Below, piece by piece: positions 44,622 to 54,192 of a stretch of DNA of 64,000 nucleotides (its first letter is position 1; each line of letters opens with the position of its first letter). Source of the stretch: Candidatus Scalindua sp. SCAELEC01 (GTDB lineage Bacteria; Planctomycetota; Brocadiia; Brocadiales; Scalinduaceae). Below the pieces are notes generated by a model, which did no database searches, had not been told where the DNA came from, and saw only the letters and a list, made by a program, of their open reading frames with translations. The position numbers and the translations under genes are program-made. Location of the stretch: contig SHMT01000013.1 in assembly GCA_004282745.1 (NCBI GenBank), positions 1-64,000 of the forward strand, read 5' to 3'.

Positions 44622-44708
44622 GGGCCTGAAAACATACCATTAACTTCCTGCCTACCCGAACATGCCATTCGGACGAGCAAAAATCCAAGTTGTTTTTTTG
44701 GCAACTCC

Positions 44709-44896
44709 TTAGGGTCCAGGAAAAAATAACTTGTTGTTTTATAGCGCTCAGTTTTAGATCAGATTTGGTCGATTTGATCGAGTAGGACCGCAGGCGTAGC
44801 CTGAGCTACAGCGAGGATACTGCGAGTGAAGAGCGGCCGAAGGTGACCTGAAAATGAGATGCAAGAACGACAAGTTATTCTTTCCTGGGCCCTTAG
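44709..44896. repeat. inverted-repeat element, family B (inverse)
   Basis: Ends TTAGGGTCCAGGAAAAAATA and TTCTTTCCTGGGCCCTTAG, with the body AGCGCTCAGTTTTAGATCAG in reverse orientation to the copies at 15655 and 34312. Directly left, at 44648-44679, is another GC-rich palindrome (CTGCCTACCCGAACATGCCA then TTCGGACGAGCA). Confidence 0.8.
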
Positions 44897-44998
44897 TCCG
44901 CAGAATCACCCAACGTACAAGCGATATCACAACCCAGTATAGAGGGTAAACATATACTATTTTTTGAATAACAAAATTTAACGTAGTAATATTTCGTA

Positions 44999-45165
44999 TA
45001 TACTCGTCTCATAATGGTTTTCGGATAAAATCCGGAATAAAATTGAGCGAGTAAAGTCTACGGCGCCTTTTGTCCGTGGATAACGGCCCGCCTGAACGAC
45101 ATGTCGGGCAGACAACCAGGATTTCATTCTCACTTAAACCTAAAACTAGTTCGTGGTGGGTGTAA
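44999..45165. repeat. chimeric family A/C element with nested palindrome
   Basis: The left end TATACTCGTCTCATAATGG is family A. The far end (AACCTAAAACTAGTTCGTGG then TGGGTGT) resembles family C. The palindrome GCCCGCCTGAACGACATGTC then GGGCAGAC sits at 45086-45113. It looks like a recombinant between families. The 45166-45443 region that follows has no recognised gene. Confidence 0.65.
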
Positions 45166-45443
45166 CTAAGACTGGGTTTGTAATTATAGCACCGCCGAGC
45201 GAGCTTTGAGGTGGATAGTTACAGTACTACCATCATTGGCGTTTCATTATGAGATCAACAATATCATATTACTACAAAAAACAATGCTCTCGTTCCTCGT
45301 ATGGCTTTATGGCCAACTCCCCATGAGAAGATAGGGGTATAGCCTTCAATAGCTTATCAAATTTTTTTTCATGGGCAATCATTTTGGTACTTCATTTGTT
45401 TGGTTAATCGTATCAACTACCATTAATAATCCAACAAATAACC

Positions 45444-45740
45444 ATGATAAATAACCCCAACTGGTACAAACCAAAAAACAGGCAACATATTTATCAAATC
45501 TCAAATGAATGCCTGAAGAAGTTAACAGAGTGTATGGAAAGCTTTGATTTGGGAGAGATAGATGCTTACACGTGTTTTAACGTTAACAAACAATCGCTTA
45601 CCGATGAAATTGAGGACATTGAGTTTCTCGCTTTTGCAATAAGGAATTTAAGTGAACTCTTTGCTTGCATTGCTTCGGGACGAACAAACATCAGAATTTG
45701 CATGGATAGTGCTGGTAAAATATTGTTTCTGGTAGGGTAG
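45444..45740 (+). CDS. hypothetical 98-residue protein
   Basis: It begins MINNPNWYKPKNRQHIYQIS; helical and acidic in the middle (SFDLGEIDAYTCF, LTDEIEDIEFLAFAIRNLSE). Three cysteines. No clear ribosome site and no family recognised. The frame is longer than expected by chance in such AT-rich DNA, hence kept at modest confidence. It converges with era. Confidence 0.4.
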   Translation: MINNPNWYKPKNRQHIYQISNECLKKLTECMESFDLGEIDAYTCFNVNKQSLTDEIEDIEFLAFAIRNLSELFACIASGRTNIRICMDSAGKILFLVG

Positions 45741-45760
45741 AGAGAAGAACAAATTTTTCT

Positions 45761-46666
45761 TCATTTATACCCAAAGCGTCGCAATGCATTTTCATCTTTT
45801 CTCCAATTTTTTACAAGCTTAACCCAAAGATCCAGATACACTTTTGTGTCTAATAGTTTTTGAATATTTTCTCGTGATACCTTTCCTATCTCTTTGAGCA
45901 TTTCCCCTTTTTTACCAACAATAATCTGTTTATGTGTCGGTTTTTCTACAAAGATGGTTGCAGATATGTAGGTGAGTTTGTTACTTCTTGGCGTCAACTC
46001 GTCTATTACGACAGCGACACCGTGGGGCACCTCTTGTCTGATTACAAGCAGCGTCTGTTCACGAATAATCTCTGAAATAGACAATTTCTCCTGTTGGTCT
46101 GTGACGGTCCCTGCCGGGTAGTATGCTGGATTTTCTGGCAATAGATCGAGTATCTTATCGACCAGCATCTTAATATTTATTCTGGCGGTAGCTGAAACAG
46201 CCACACCACCCGCAAAGTCACCAAGCTGTTTGAATTGATCTATCCGCTCTTCAAGATTGGGAATGTCAGCAATATCAATCTTGTTAATAACCAACAAGAT
46301 GTTCTTATTGAGAGGGCGTAATAGTTTTGCTGCCCGTCTATCGTCTCCGTGAGGTTGGGATGTGGCGTCGACGACAAACAGCACTACGTCAGCATCCCTC
46401 AGGCACGTACGTGCTGATTTTACCAGGTACTCATCTAGTTTCTGTTTAGGTTTTTTGAGAATTCCAGGGGTGTCCAAAAAGACAATCTGCCCCTCCTCCA
46501 TCTCACAAATACCCATTACCCGATTACGTGTAGTTTGAGGTCTTGGTGAAACAATTGCAACTTTTTCGCCAACAAGCGTATTGAGCAACGTTGACTTGCC
46601 AACATTTGGCCTTCCCCACATTGTTACAAATCCAGATTTAAATGTATTCGAAGTCTCTTCATCCAT
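45761..46666 (-). CDS. era: GTPase Era
   Basis: The protein has 301 residues. G1 is GRPNVGKSTLLNTLVGEKVA, G2 PQTTRNRVMG, G3 DTPGILKKP, G4 NKIDIAD and G5 VSATARI. The C-terminal KH domain includes IFVEKPTHKQIIVGKKGEML (GxxG at VGKKG). Era binds the 3' end of 16S rRNA and assists 30S ribosome maturation. It is full length. It is the last gene of a run with arcC and the cDPG-synthetase-like gene, 33 bases after arcC. As a conserved gene it anchors this part of the window to a chromosome. Confidence 0.97.
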   Translation of the reverse strand: MDEETSNTFKSGFVTMWGRPNVGKSTLLNTLVGEKVAIVSPRPQTTRNRVMGICEMEEGQIVFLDTPGILKKPKQKLDEYLVKSARTCLRDADVVLFVVDATSQPHGDDRRAAKLLRPLNKNILLVINKIDIADIPNLEERIDQFKQLGDFAGGVAVSATARINIKMLVDKILDLLPENPAYYPAGTVTDQQEKLSISEIIREQTLLVIRQEVPHGVAVVIDELTPRSNKLTYISATIFVEKPTHKQIIVGKKGEMLKEIGKVSRENIQKLLDTKVYLDLWVKLVKNWRKDENALRRFGYK

Positions 46667-46699
46667 AGAGTAAAGCCCGCTTCCTTAATTGTTTAAAAT

Positions 46700-47653
46700 T
46701 TATGGAATAATTCTTGTACCTGCCTGGCCCATAATAGATTCTTTGACCTTATCTATGGCCGTAATAAACACTCTTTCACCACCCTCTTTTAAGAAGTTAA
46801 TGGCAGCCTGAATTTTCGGCAACATACTTCCTTTGGGGAAATGCCCTTCTCTCATGTATCTCTCAGCCTCTTCAATGGTGATTGTGTCGAGTGGTTTCTG
46901 ATTTGATTTGCCAAAGTTGAGATAAACGTTCTCTACGCCCGTAAGCATAAAAAGGTAATTGGCCTTTATATCACGTGCGAGTACAGATGAAGCAAGATCC
47001 TTATCTATGACAACGTCTACCCCTTCCAGGTATCCATCCTTGTCAATGGTTACGGGTATTCCACCACCTCCAACGGCAATAACGATTTCTCCTGATTCTA
47101 AAAGCCTTTTGATGGATTCTTCCTCAACAATCTTGCGAGGATTGGGTGAGGCGACAACCCTTCGATACCCTCTGTTACTATCTTCGACCATTGACCACCC
47201 CTTTTCCTCTCGGAAAATCCTTGCCTCCTCCTCCGAGAAGAAAGAGCCTATGGGCTTCGTTGGATTTTTAAACGCGGCGTCATCTTTGTCTACTATTACT
47301 TGGGTCAAAATAGTAACAACACATTTTTTAATGCCCTCTTTCCGTAACCGGTTTATGAGTGCCTGCTGGATCATATAACCAATTGCACCTTCGGTATCTG
47401 CAACACATGTTCCTAAGGGAAGTTCAGGGACTTTACCGCGACTTAATTCAACCATCATTAACAAGTTCCCGACTTGAGGACCATTTCCATGGGTTATTAC
47501 GACATCAAACCCCCTTTTTATACAATGTACGATACCTTCGATACTTTTTTGTGTATTGAGAAACTGCTCTTGTATGGTCCCTTTTTCACCGGGTAATAGA
47601 AGGGCATTACCACCTAAAGCGACTACGGCAATCTTTTTTCTGGTCTTTACCAT
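46700..47653 (-). CDS. arcC: carbamate kinase
   Basis: The protein has 317 residues. VALGGNALLLPGEKGTIQEQ, VITHGNGPQVGNLL and VIAVGGGGIPVTIDKDGYLE, together with VVIDKDLASSVLARDIKANY, identify carbamate kinase of the amino-acid kinase superfamily. It interconverts carbamoyl phosphate plus ADP with carbamate plus ATP. Its start overlaps the end of the upstream gene by seven bases, so the pair is translationally coupled. There are no arginine deiminase or ornithine carbamoyltransferase genes beside it. Its metabolic direction here is therefore unclear. Confidence 0.96.
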   Translation of the reverse strand: MVKTRKKIAVVALGGNALLLPGEKGTIQEQFLNTQKSIEGIVHCIKRGFDVVITHGNGPQVGNLLMMVELSRGKVPELPLGTCVADTEGAIGYMIQQALINRLRKEGIKKCVVTILTQVIVDKDDAAFKNPTKPIGSFFSEEEARIFREEKGWSMVEDSNRGYRRVVASPNPRKIVEEESIKRLLESGEIVIAVGGGGIPVTIDKDGYLEGVDVVIDKDLASSVLARDIKANYLFMLTGVENVYLNFGKSNQKPLDTITIEEAERYMREGHFPKGSMLPKIQAAINFLKEGGERVFITAIDKVKESIMGQAGTRIIP

Positions 47654-48990
47654 TGAGCGGCAAATCCTTTTATTATCTTCCCCAACCGAGGTGTGCCGAG
47701 CTCTTGGAACTCATACTTTGCCCTGATAATGGGTTTGTTGATCTTCACTCTTCTTCTTATGTCAATTGGTGTCCCTAAAATAACGATTTCGCAATCACTA
47801 GCATTAATGGTTTTTTCAAGATCAAGGATCTGCTCTTGACCGTAGCCCATTGCCGGTAGAAGAGTTCCGATATCGGGATACTTTTCGAATGTATCCCTTA
47901 TGCTTCCCACTGCAGATGGTCTCGGGTCCACAAGCGTAAGAGCTCCGTACCTTCTTGCAGCGATGACGGCAGCTCCATAGGGCATACCTCCGTGAGTGAC
48001 CGTTGGACCATCTTCAATGGCAAGGACCTTGCGACCCTTAATTTTTTCAGACTCTTCAACGGTGATGTGTAGCGTTGCATCGATTACCGACGCCTTTGGA
48101 TTCATTTTCTTAATATTATCTTTTACTATCTGTATGTCACTATCATGAGCGGTATCTTCTTTACTGATGATTATGATGTCTGCGAGTATGAGATTGGATT
48201 CACCTGGGTAGAAGGTCATCTCATGTCCCGGTCGATGTGGATCAACAAGGGTGATGAAAATGTCAGGTTGGTAAAAGGGTAAATCGTTGTTGCCTCCATC
48301 CCAGATGATGATGTCGGCTTCCTCTTCCGCCTCTCTTAATATGGCCTCGTAATCAACCCCGGCATAGACAACCGTATTCTCTTCAATGTGGGGTTCGTAC
48401 TCTTCGATCTCTTCAATAGTGCACTCATGAGCAACAAGGTCTTCATAGGTCTCAAAACGTTGCACTCTCTGTTTTACCAAATCCCCATATGGCATGGGGT
48501 GGCGAATGACCACGACCTTTTGTCCCATCTCTTTTAGGAGGTGGGACACTCTTCTTGCAGTAGCGCTCTTTCCGCATCCTGTTCTGACCGCACAGATTGC
48601 AATAATAGGCCGCTTGCTCTTGAGCATTGTTTTATGGGCACCCATAATAACAAAATTGGCGCCTGAAGACTGAACAATGCTTGCCTTATGCATTACATTT
48701 TCATATGAAACGTCGCTGTAAGAGAAGACAACTTCATCAATAGCATATCTCTTGATAATATGGGTCAGCTCATTTTCGTCATGAATGGGAATCCCCTGTG
48801 GATATAATTTGCCGGCGAGTTCTTTTGGATATTTCCGATCAACGATGTTTGGTATTTGTGTTGCGGTAAAGGCCACAACCTCATACGATTCATCATCTTT
48901 ATAGAAAACGTTGAAATTATGGAAATCTCTTCCCGCAGCACCCATTATAAGGATTTTTTTTCTCTTCACTGTTTTTAAATGTTCTCCCAA
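47647..48990 (-). CDS. cyclic 2,3-diphosphoglycerate synthetase-like P-loop protein
   Basis: The protein has 447 residues. The N-terminal Rossmann-like part starts KILIMGAAGRDFHNFNVFYK and includes VVAFTATQIPNIVDRKYP. A P-loop-type segment, AICAVRTGCGKSATARRVSH, is near residue 142. IWDGGNNDLPFY, DPHRPGHEMTFYPGE and VLAIEDGPTVTHGGMPYGAA are strong family signatures. The founding member makes cyclic 2,3-diphosphoglycerate in methanogens. In bacteria the family often sits beside carbamate kinase, as here with a coding overlap, so the true reaction may concern carbamoyl or purine degradation. The function is therefore open. Confidence 0.85.
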   Translation of the reverse strand: MGEHLKTVKRKKILIMGAAGRDFHNFNVFYKDDESYEVVAFTATQIPNIVDRKYPKELAGKLYPQGIPIHDENELTHIIKRYAIDEVVFSYSDVSYENVMHKASIVQSSGANFVIMGAHKTMLKSKRPIIAICAVRTGCGKSATARRVSHLLKEMGQKVVVIRHPMPYGDLVKQRVQRFETYEDLVAHECTIEEIEEYEPHIEENTVVYAGVDYEAILREAEEEADIIIWDGGNNDLPFYQPDIFITLVDPHRPGHEMTFYPGESNLILADIIIISKEDTAHDSDIQIVKDNIKKMNPKASVIDATLHITVEESEKIKGRKVLAIEDGPTVTHGGMPYGAAVIAARRYGALTLVDPRPSAVGSIRDTFEKYPDIGTLLPAMGYGQEQILDLEKTINASDCEIVILGTPIDIRRRVKINKPIIRAKYEFQELGTPRLGKIIKGFAAQW

Positions 48991-49239
48991 GAAAAAAGAC
49001 GTACAAGTTTGATAAATTATTGTACAATAATACTACTTTTCCCTACTAGTATAAAGTTTAATTCTTCCCGGAGGGGATTTGAAGTGGGTAACAGAGTGAG
49101 ACGAAAAACTAATGGGCTTTCTTGCAAAATGTTAAACTCGAACTCACCGGTCTACCAGCAGAGAGTAAATGTGGGGCTTGCTCATATTTCTTGCAACTGA
49201 TTACTGCACAGGAATTATACAAAAATTTCATGTATAAAT

Positions 49240-50508
49240 ATGCCTACTGACACCCAAATTAAGCTAGACCTGGAGGAACACCTCCTGGAAAATGGTTTGC
49301 GATTGATCATGAACCGGAGCAATTCATCGCCCATCATCAGTTTTCAGGTTTGGTATCACGTGGGTTCTATAGATGAAAAGGCAGGTATAACGGGCATCTC
49401 TCATCTATTTGAACACATGATGTTTAAAGGTTCAGAAAATATAGGACCGGAAGAGCACAGCCGTATTGTGCATCAACATGGCGGGACTGACAACGCTTTT
49501 ACTTCGAAAGACTGTACCGCTTACTTTGAGAATTTGCCGAGTTCACAGCTTGAATTGGCCGCACGTTTAGAGGCCGACAGGATGACAAATCTTCGACTTA
49601 CGGCTAATACCCTCACCTCAGAGAGAGAAGTGGTGAAGGAAGAGAGACGCCTTCGTATAGACAATTCTCTCTTTGGCCGGTTGAATGAAGAGCTGTATGC
49701 GACGGCCTTTGTTGAACACCCTTATCGTTGGCCCGTAATAGGATGGATGTCAGATTTGGAAACCCTCTGTCTGGACGATTGCAAATCTTTTTATCGGACT
49801 TATTACTCACCAAACAATGCTACCATACTCGTGATTGGTGACATCGACTGCAAGAGGACTATTTCGATAATTGAGAAAAATTTTAGTTCTCTCCAGCCTG
49901 CTACGATTTTTGAAGAGGCAATATCTCCTGAACCGCAACAAGTGGAAGAGAGACAAAGAGAGATCGCAGTTGATGCACAATTCCCCTGGTACGCAGTAGC
50001 ATATCATATACCGGATGCTGCACATGAAGATATTCAGGTACTCGAACTGTTGGGAAATATCCTTACGGTGGGTCGCAGCTCGAGGCTTTACCAGAAGATC
50101 ATCTGCAAGGAGAAGGCAGCACTGTCAATATTTTCCTCAGTGGATAAAAACAGAGACCCTGGGATCTTCTCCATTACTGTTGGAAACATAAGGCCAGGCC
50201 ACACGCCGGAGTCGATAGATACTATTATTGCCGAATTTCTGGATATCCTCAAGGTGGGGGTAGTGACAGAACAGGAACTTGAAAAGGCACGTAATAAGAT
50301 TGAAACGGGTCTTGTCTTTGGGTTGCAAACCAACTTTGTGCGAGGTCTCCGCATAGGTCTCTGTCTGGAAAGAACAGGAGAGCCACTCGGTTTTATGAAA
50401 GATTTAGATAGATACCATCGGGTATCTGCTGAAGATGTGCAGAGAGTGGCTAAGAGGTATTTTACAGCAGAAAATAGAACGGTAGTACGTTTGTTACCAA
50501 AGGGATGA
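49240..50508 (+). CDS. M16 zinc peptidase, catalytic subunit type
   Basis: The protein has 422 residues. The inverted zinc motif HLFEH is at residues 55-59 (GISHLFEHMMFKGSENIGPE), with the downstream Glu in TSEREVVKEERR. There is no clear signal peptide. The second domain has the usual SSRLYQKIICKEKAALSI segment. It is paired with a second M16 gene 21 bases downstream that lacks the zinc motif. Such two-subunit peptidases form a clamshell heterodimer that degrades peptides. Start ATG 49240 has no strong ribosome site. It is oriented divergently from the cDPG-synthetase-like gene across a 249-base gap. Confidence 0.92.
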   Translation: MPTDTQIKLDLEEHLLENGLRLIMNRSNSSPIISFQVWYHVGSIDEKAGITGISHLFEHMMFKGSENIGPEEHSRIVHQHGGTDNAFTSKDCTAYFENLPSSQLELAARLEADRMTNLRLTANTLTSEREVVKEERRLRIDNSLFGRLNEELYATAFVEHPYRWPVIGWMSDLETLCLDDCKSFYRTYYSPNNATILVIGDIDCKRTISIIEKNFSSLQPATIFEEAISPEPQQVEERQREIAVDAQFPWYAVAYHIPDAAHEDIQVLELLGNILTVGRSSRLYQKIICKEKAALSIFSSVDKNRDPGIFSITVGNIRPGHTPESIDTIIAEFLDILKVGVVTEQELEKARNKIETGLVFGLQTNFVRGLRIGLCLERTGEPLGFMKDLDRYHRVSAEDVQRVAKRYFTAENRTVVRLLPKG

Positions 50509-50529
50509 TATTTTTCTGGAAGGTGTAAT

Positions 50530-51828
50530 TTGATACCAATTGATTTTAAAAAGAGCACATTAGATAATGGTCTTAGGATTATTGTAGTTGAGCATCATGA
50601 GTACCCTGTCGTAGCGGTAGACCTTTTAGTGAGGGCTGGCTCAGTGGATGATCCTCAGGGTAATGACGGTCTTTCGAGTATCGTTGCACAACTTCTCAGA
50701 GAAGGTACACGCGAAAAGGACTCTTTTGAGATAGCAGATGCAATCGACTTTATCGGCGGTACGCTGAGTGTGGACGGTGACTACGACTCAACCTCTATCA
50801 CGGCTTCTGCACTTGCAAAAAACTTCACGTTTATTCTCAAAATGGTTTCTGAAGTTGCGAGATCTCCTGCGTTCCAACCGAGAGATACGGAGTTTCAGAG
50901 GGACAAGTCCATAGCGACTATTTTAAGGGAAAAAGATAATAAGATCTCTATCGGAAACAGAAATTTTAACCAGATGCTCTACGGTATGCATCCCTATGGC
51001 CATCCTCCAATTGGAACAGTGAGTGGCCTTAAGTCGATCAAAAGAGGTACCATCTTAGCGTTTCATAAGGACCATTTTTTACCGAACAAGTCAATCCTTA
51101 CCGTAGTCGGAGACATTAATACCGCTAATGTGCTTGCGACGATAGAAGAGGTATTTGGGGAATGGAGGAGGGAGGATAGAGAGGAGATACTATTGCCACC
51201 CATCGACACAATTGATGGGCACAGGATACGGATCGTTGACAAGCCGGACCTTACACAGACAGACATCCACATAGGCCATATTGGTATCAAACGTACCGAC
51301 CCTGACTATTTCCCCATTGTATTGCTGAACTATGTCCTGGGTAGAGGGCCCACATCCAGACTCTACACAAAGCTGAGAGCAGAGAGGGGGCTAACCTATG
51401 GTGTGACAAGTACGTTTGATACAAGGAATTTGCGAGGCCCTTTTTTTATCCGGACGTTTAGCAAGAACAAGTCGGCAATTGAGGCCCTACAGCTGGTACT
51501 TGATGAATTAGAAAAAATACCCTTGAAGGGCATAACTCAGGCAGAACTGGATAGTGCCAAGTCTTTTTATGTTGGACACTTTCCTTTAAGTATCGAGACT
51601 CCCCCCCAGATTGCCTCTAAAATTATTGAACAAGAATTTTACGGCCTACCTGAAGATTCTATCACAAACTATCTGGAACATATCAATGCGGTATCATTAG
51701 AAGAGGTAAATCGTGCAGCAAAGAGAGTGATTGATCCAAGAAATCTTGTAGTCGTTCTCGTAAGCAAGGCGGAGGACATCCTGGATGAAGCGAAGGTCTT
51801 GGGGGGTGTAGAATTAAGAGAACCTTAA
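50530..51828 (+). CDS. M16 peptidase homolog, non-catalytic partner
   Basis: The protein has 432 residues from a TTG start (MIPIDFKKSTLDNGLRIIVV) preceded by GGAAGGTG. At the place of HxxEH it reads GLSSIVAQLLREGT, so zinc ligands are absent. The second half keeps the R/Y-rich substrate segment GRGPTSRLYTKLRAERGLTY. With the preceding gene it should make the active/inactive pair known from bacterial two-gene M16 systems. The inactive subunit helps bind substrate. Confidence 0.92.
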   Translation: MIPIDFKKSTLDNGLRIIVVEHHEYPVVAVDLLVRAGSVDDPQGNDGLSSIVAQLLREGTREKDSFEIADAIDFIGGTLSVDGDYDSTSITASALAKNFTFILKMVSEVARSPAFQPRDTEFQRDKSIATILREKDNKISIGNRNFNQMLYGMHPYGHPPIGTVSGLKSIKRGTILAFHKDHFLPNKSILTVVGDINTANVLATIEEVFGEWRREDREEILLPPIDTIDGHRIRIVDKPDLTQTDIHIGHIGIKRTDPDYFPIVLLNYVLGRGPTSRLYTKLRAERGLTYGVTSTFDTRNLRGPFFIRTFSKNKSAIEALQLVLDELEKIPLKGITQAELDSAKSFYVGHFPLSIETPPQIASKIIEQEFYGLPEDSITNYLEHINAVSLEEVNRAAKRVIDPRNLVVVLVSKAEDILDEAKVLGGVELREP

Positions 51829-52003
51829 TTTGTTGCGGTGGCTGGGACGCGAACATAAAATGCTTTATCAACATAAATATCCTGTTACGCTTGTCTGGGT
51901 ACGAAGCACAGACAGGCAATCGGCATCAGCACGATACAATAAAAAATTCAAGTCGAAAGCACCTGCTATGACCGTGTTTTCACTATAAAAGAGAGAGGGG
52001 TAC

Positions 52004-52897
52004 ATGTATAACATTAGTGATTCAGATTTACAGAAAATTATAGATTTATCAGTCAATGTAGGAGCCATTTATCTGCAATGGACCCTCCATAGTGAGGAGT
52101 TAACCACCAAAGAGGTTCGAGAAAAGTTTGTCTGTGGTGAAGAGCTATTAAAAATCCTGGATAGTTTTGATCCCAAAGGAGAAAAAAAGCTTGAGCGCAA
52201 ACGGTTGGCAGTCTTGGCGCATGGGTATCTCCGGGAACATATTTCAGAAAACCACGCGAATTTATATAGAATAGGATTTTCGGTAGTACAACAGACGGTT
52301 GGGCTGGTAGCCCTGCAGTCATTGGAAGAGGTTGAAGATTTAGGAAAGGCCATAAATGAGAGGTTACCAGAACATATGGAAAATCTTAAGGGTCGGATTG
52401 ATGGCCTCCTTCCACCCAATACGATATTGTCGGTGATCGGACGTATTACACAGAAAATAGAAGACGAGGGAGTTGATTTAGATATAGGAGATCTTTTAGC
52501 GGAGGTTTTCAATGAAGTCGTTTCCACAGGGGGAGCAAGAGAAGTTACGGTCACGATAGGAGAGGAATCCAAGACGTTTCAAACTTTTGCGGAAATGGTA
52601 GGGGCTCTTTTGAATTTTGGAGTAGAAAAATTTACCAAAAGATGCAAGTCTCTCAATGACTTCAGTGATAAAGAGGCCTTCAGAGAGGTAATCGAGGATT
52701 GTACCAATGGGTTTCTCAGCAAAAACGGAGACACCTTGAATCTGCACAAAAACGATTTTATCAGCGAGTTAAATCCAGGAGGCAAGGGTGACGTCCCATC
52801 TCCAGCTCCTACCATTGAAGAGCTTCTTTTCGGGGCAATTGGTGGGATGGCAGAGGGATTTTGGTTAAGCCATACAAAACAGCAAGATGGTGGTTGA
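52004..52897 (+). CDS. hypothetical helical protein, C-terminus set by a MITE
   Basis: The protein has 297 residues and a good AGAGAGAGGGG site before ATG. It is mostly alpha helical and acidic, with no signal peptide, no cysteine cluster and no recognised motif. A Pro-rich GDVPSPAPTIEELLF linker precedes a last helix with FGAIGGMAEGFW. The stop codon TGA and the final residues DGG lie in the left end of a family D element, so the native C-terminus may have been cut. Function is unknown. Confidence 0.65.
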   Translation: MYNISDSDLQKIIDLSVNVGAIYLQWTLHSEELTTKEVREKFVCGEELLKILDSFDPKGEKKLERKRLAVLAHGYLREHISENHANLYRIGFSVVQQTVGLVALQSLEEVEDLGKAINERLPEHMENLKGRIDGLLPPNTILSVIGRITQKIEDEGVDLDIGDLLAEVFNEVVSTGGAREVTVTIGEESKTFQTFAEMVGALLNFGVEKFTKRCKSLNDFSDKEAFREVIEDCTNGFLSKNGDTLNLHKNDFISELNPGGKGDVPSPAPTIEELLFGAIGGMAEGFWLSHTKQQDGG

Positions 52898-53030
52898 ACG
52901 AAGACCTCCCATCTCCAGCGTTGCTGTAGTAATTCTGTAATTATCAACGACGTGAGTACGTTCCGATTGCAACATCAGCGCGCCTTATATCTGGAAGTTT
53001 TGGTTCAACCATAGGGTTTCCGCTAGATGG
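52890..53030. repeat. inverted-repeat element, family D (diverged)
   Basis: GTGGTTGAACGAAGACCTCC at the left and TTGGTTCAACCATAGGGTTT then CCGCTAGATGG at the right match the 12431 copy, with AGCGTTGCTGTAGTAATTC in the body. It supplies the stop codon of the preceding gene. Confidence 0.7.
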
Positions 53031-53334
53031 TTTTATCAAATAGGTGAAGAGCGCTAGCTCAAACATTATCTGCCTGGGAAGAGATAAAAAATTATTAAAG
53101 TTCAAGTTTTTCTTGAGAGCATGCCCTATTTCTAAAAATAATTGTTGTGTAAGCGTCATCTTCTCTGTGTGCTAAGTCCAATGAATGTAACACTTACTAC
53201 GTAAAAGTATCATTATATTTTCCACATGTGTTGTTGGCAGGAGGGTTGAGAAAAGTTTTGGGAACAAATTTCCAATATGAGATGTTTTATATCTCGTGAT
53301 AACCACAATTATCACTCTCCTTTGCTACCCTGAG

Positions 53335-53377
53335 TTTGGGCTTGTTCCTGCTCCGTTGGGGGCCGGACAAGCCCAAA
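53335..53377. other. hairpin TTTGGGCTTGT / ACAAGCCCAAA
   Basis: A perfect 11-bp stem with a 21-base G-rich loop in the 53031-53577 gap. No T-run follows, so a terminator is not clear. The rest of the gap shows no gene. Confidence 0.5.
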
Positions 53378-53577
53378 TAAGGGAATATTAGAGGCTAGGC
53401 AAACTTTAAGGACCAGGAAGAAATCTCGTATTACTCTTGGCTGTATCTGCCGGAATAATTGTCGCCCGGTTAATGCGGTTCTGAAGGGTGATAAAATACC
53501 AAGTTTTTTTTACTGAGCCTTTGGTAAATTATTAATCAAGAAAATAGAGCGGATGTCGACAATTAATGAGTAACAAG

Positions 53578-53706
53578 TTGGGTGGGTGTATAAGAGATAT
53601 TGATTCAGTTTATAATAGATGTTTTACTTAAGTAACATTTTAGCTTTTTTCACAATGTTTTTCATAGTAATTACTATTTGATGGTAATATCTTATACACC
53701 CACCAA
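53578..53706. repeat. inverted-repeat element, family F
   Basis: The 129-bp element is bounded by TTGGGTGGGTGTATAAGAGA and ATCTTATACACCCACCAA (one-base gaps between the arms). AT-rich interior, no coding capacity, only copy in the window. Confidence 0.75.
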
Positions 53707-53861
53707 CACAAAGAGTGACCACAACACGCCAGATCCAGCACCTCCTGGAAAGTAACGACCGTAAGGTATCGATGCATTATAGTGTCACTCTATTGAGGAA
53801 GAGCCGTTATCTCTCTGCTTTTCTTGGGGCATGAGCGTTTTTCGTTCGTGACGGCTCAATA

Positions 53862-54152
53862 TTATTCGATCTCGTCAATTTCAAGTTGAAATTTGGTTTC
53901 ACCTTTCTTGATCTTTATCTTATACTTCATCCCGATCTCTAAAAACCCCTTTATTCCCAATAGTACTTCACTCTCACTCAATAGTTTTTCATTCTCTTTC
54001 GTTGCAACACGGTCGTCAATAGGGCTATCATCTCCAACATCATCATAAACGTTATTTTGGTAATAGGTGTCCGCCTTATAGAGCCCACATTGCCATTCGG
54101 AAGTTGAATCCTTATGTGACCTGTACCAATACCCCTCATAACTGTTTTCCAT
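53862..54152 (-). CDS. hypothetical 96-residue acidic protein
   Basis: It begins MENSYEGYWYRSHKDSTSEW, a tyrosine/tryptophan-rich start, and ends with a strand pair (KYKIKIKKGETKFQLEIDEI). AAGGAGAGAAAA lies at ideal distance before the ATG, so it is probably expressed. No family recognised. It stands between family F and family B sequences. Confidence 0.55.
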   Translation of the reverse strand: MENSYEGYWYRSHKDSTSEWQCGLYKADTYYQNNVYDDVGDDSPIDDRVATKENEKLLSESEVLLGIKGFLEIGMKYKIKIKKGETKFQLEIDEIE

Positions 54153-54192
54153 TTTTCTCTCCTTTTGATTGTTGGGTTACCGTCTTACTGAG

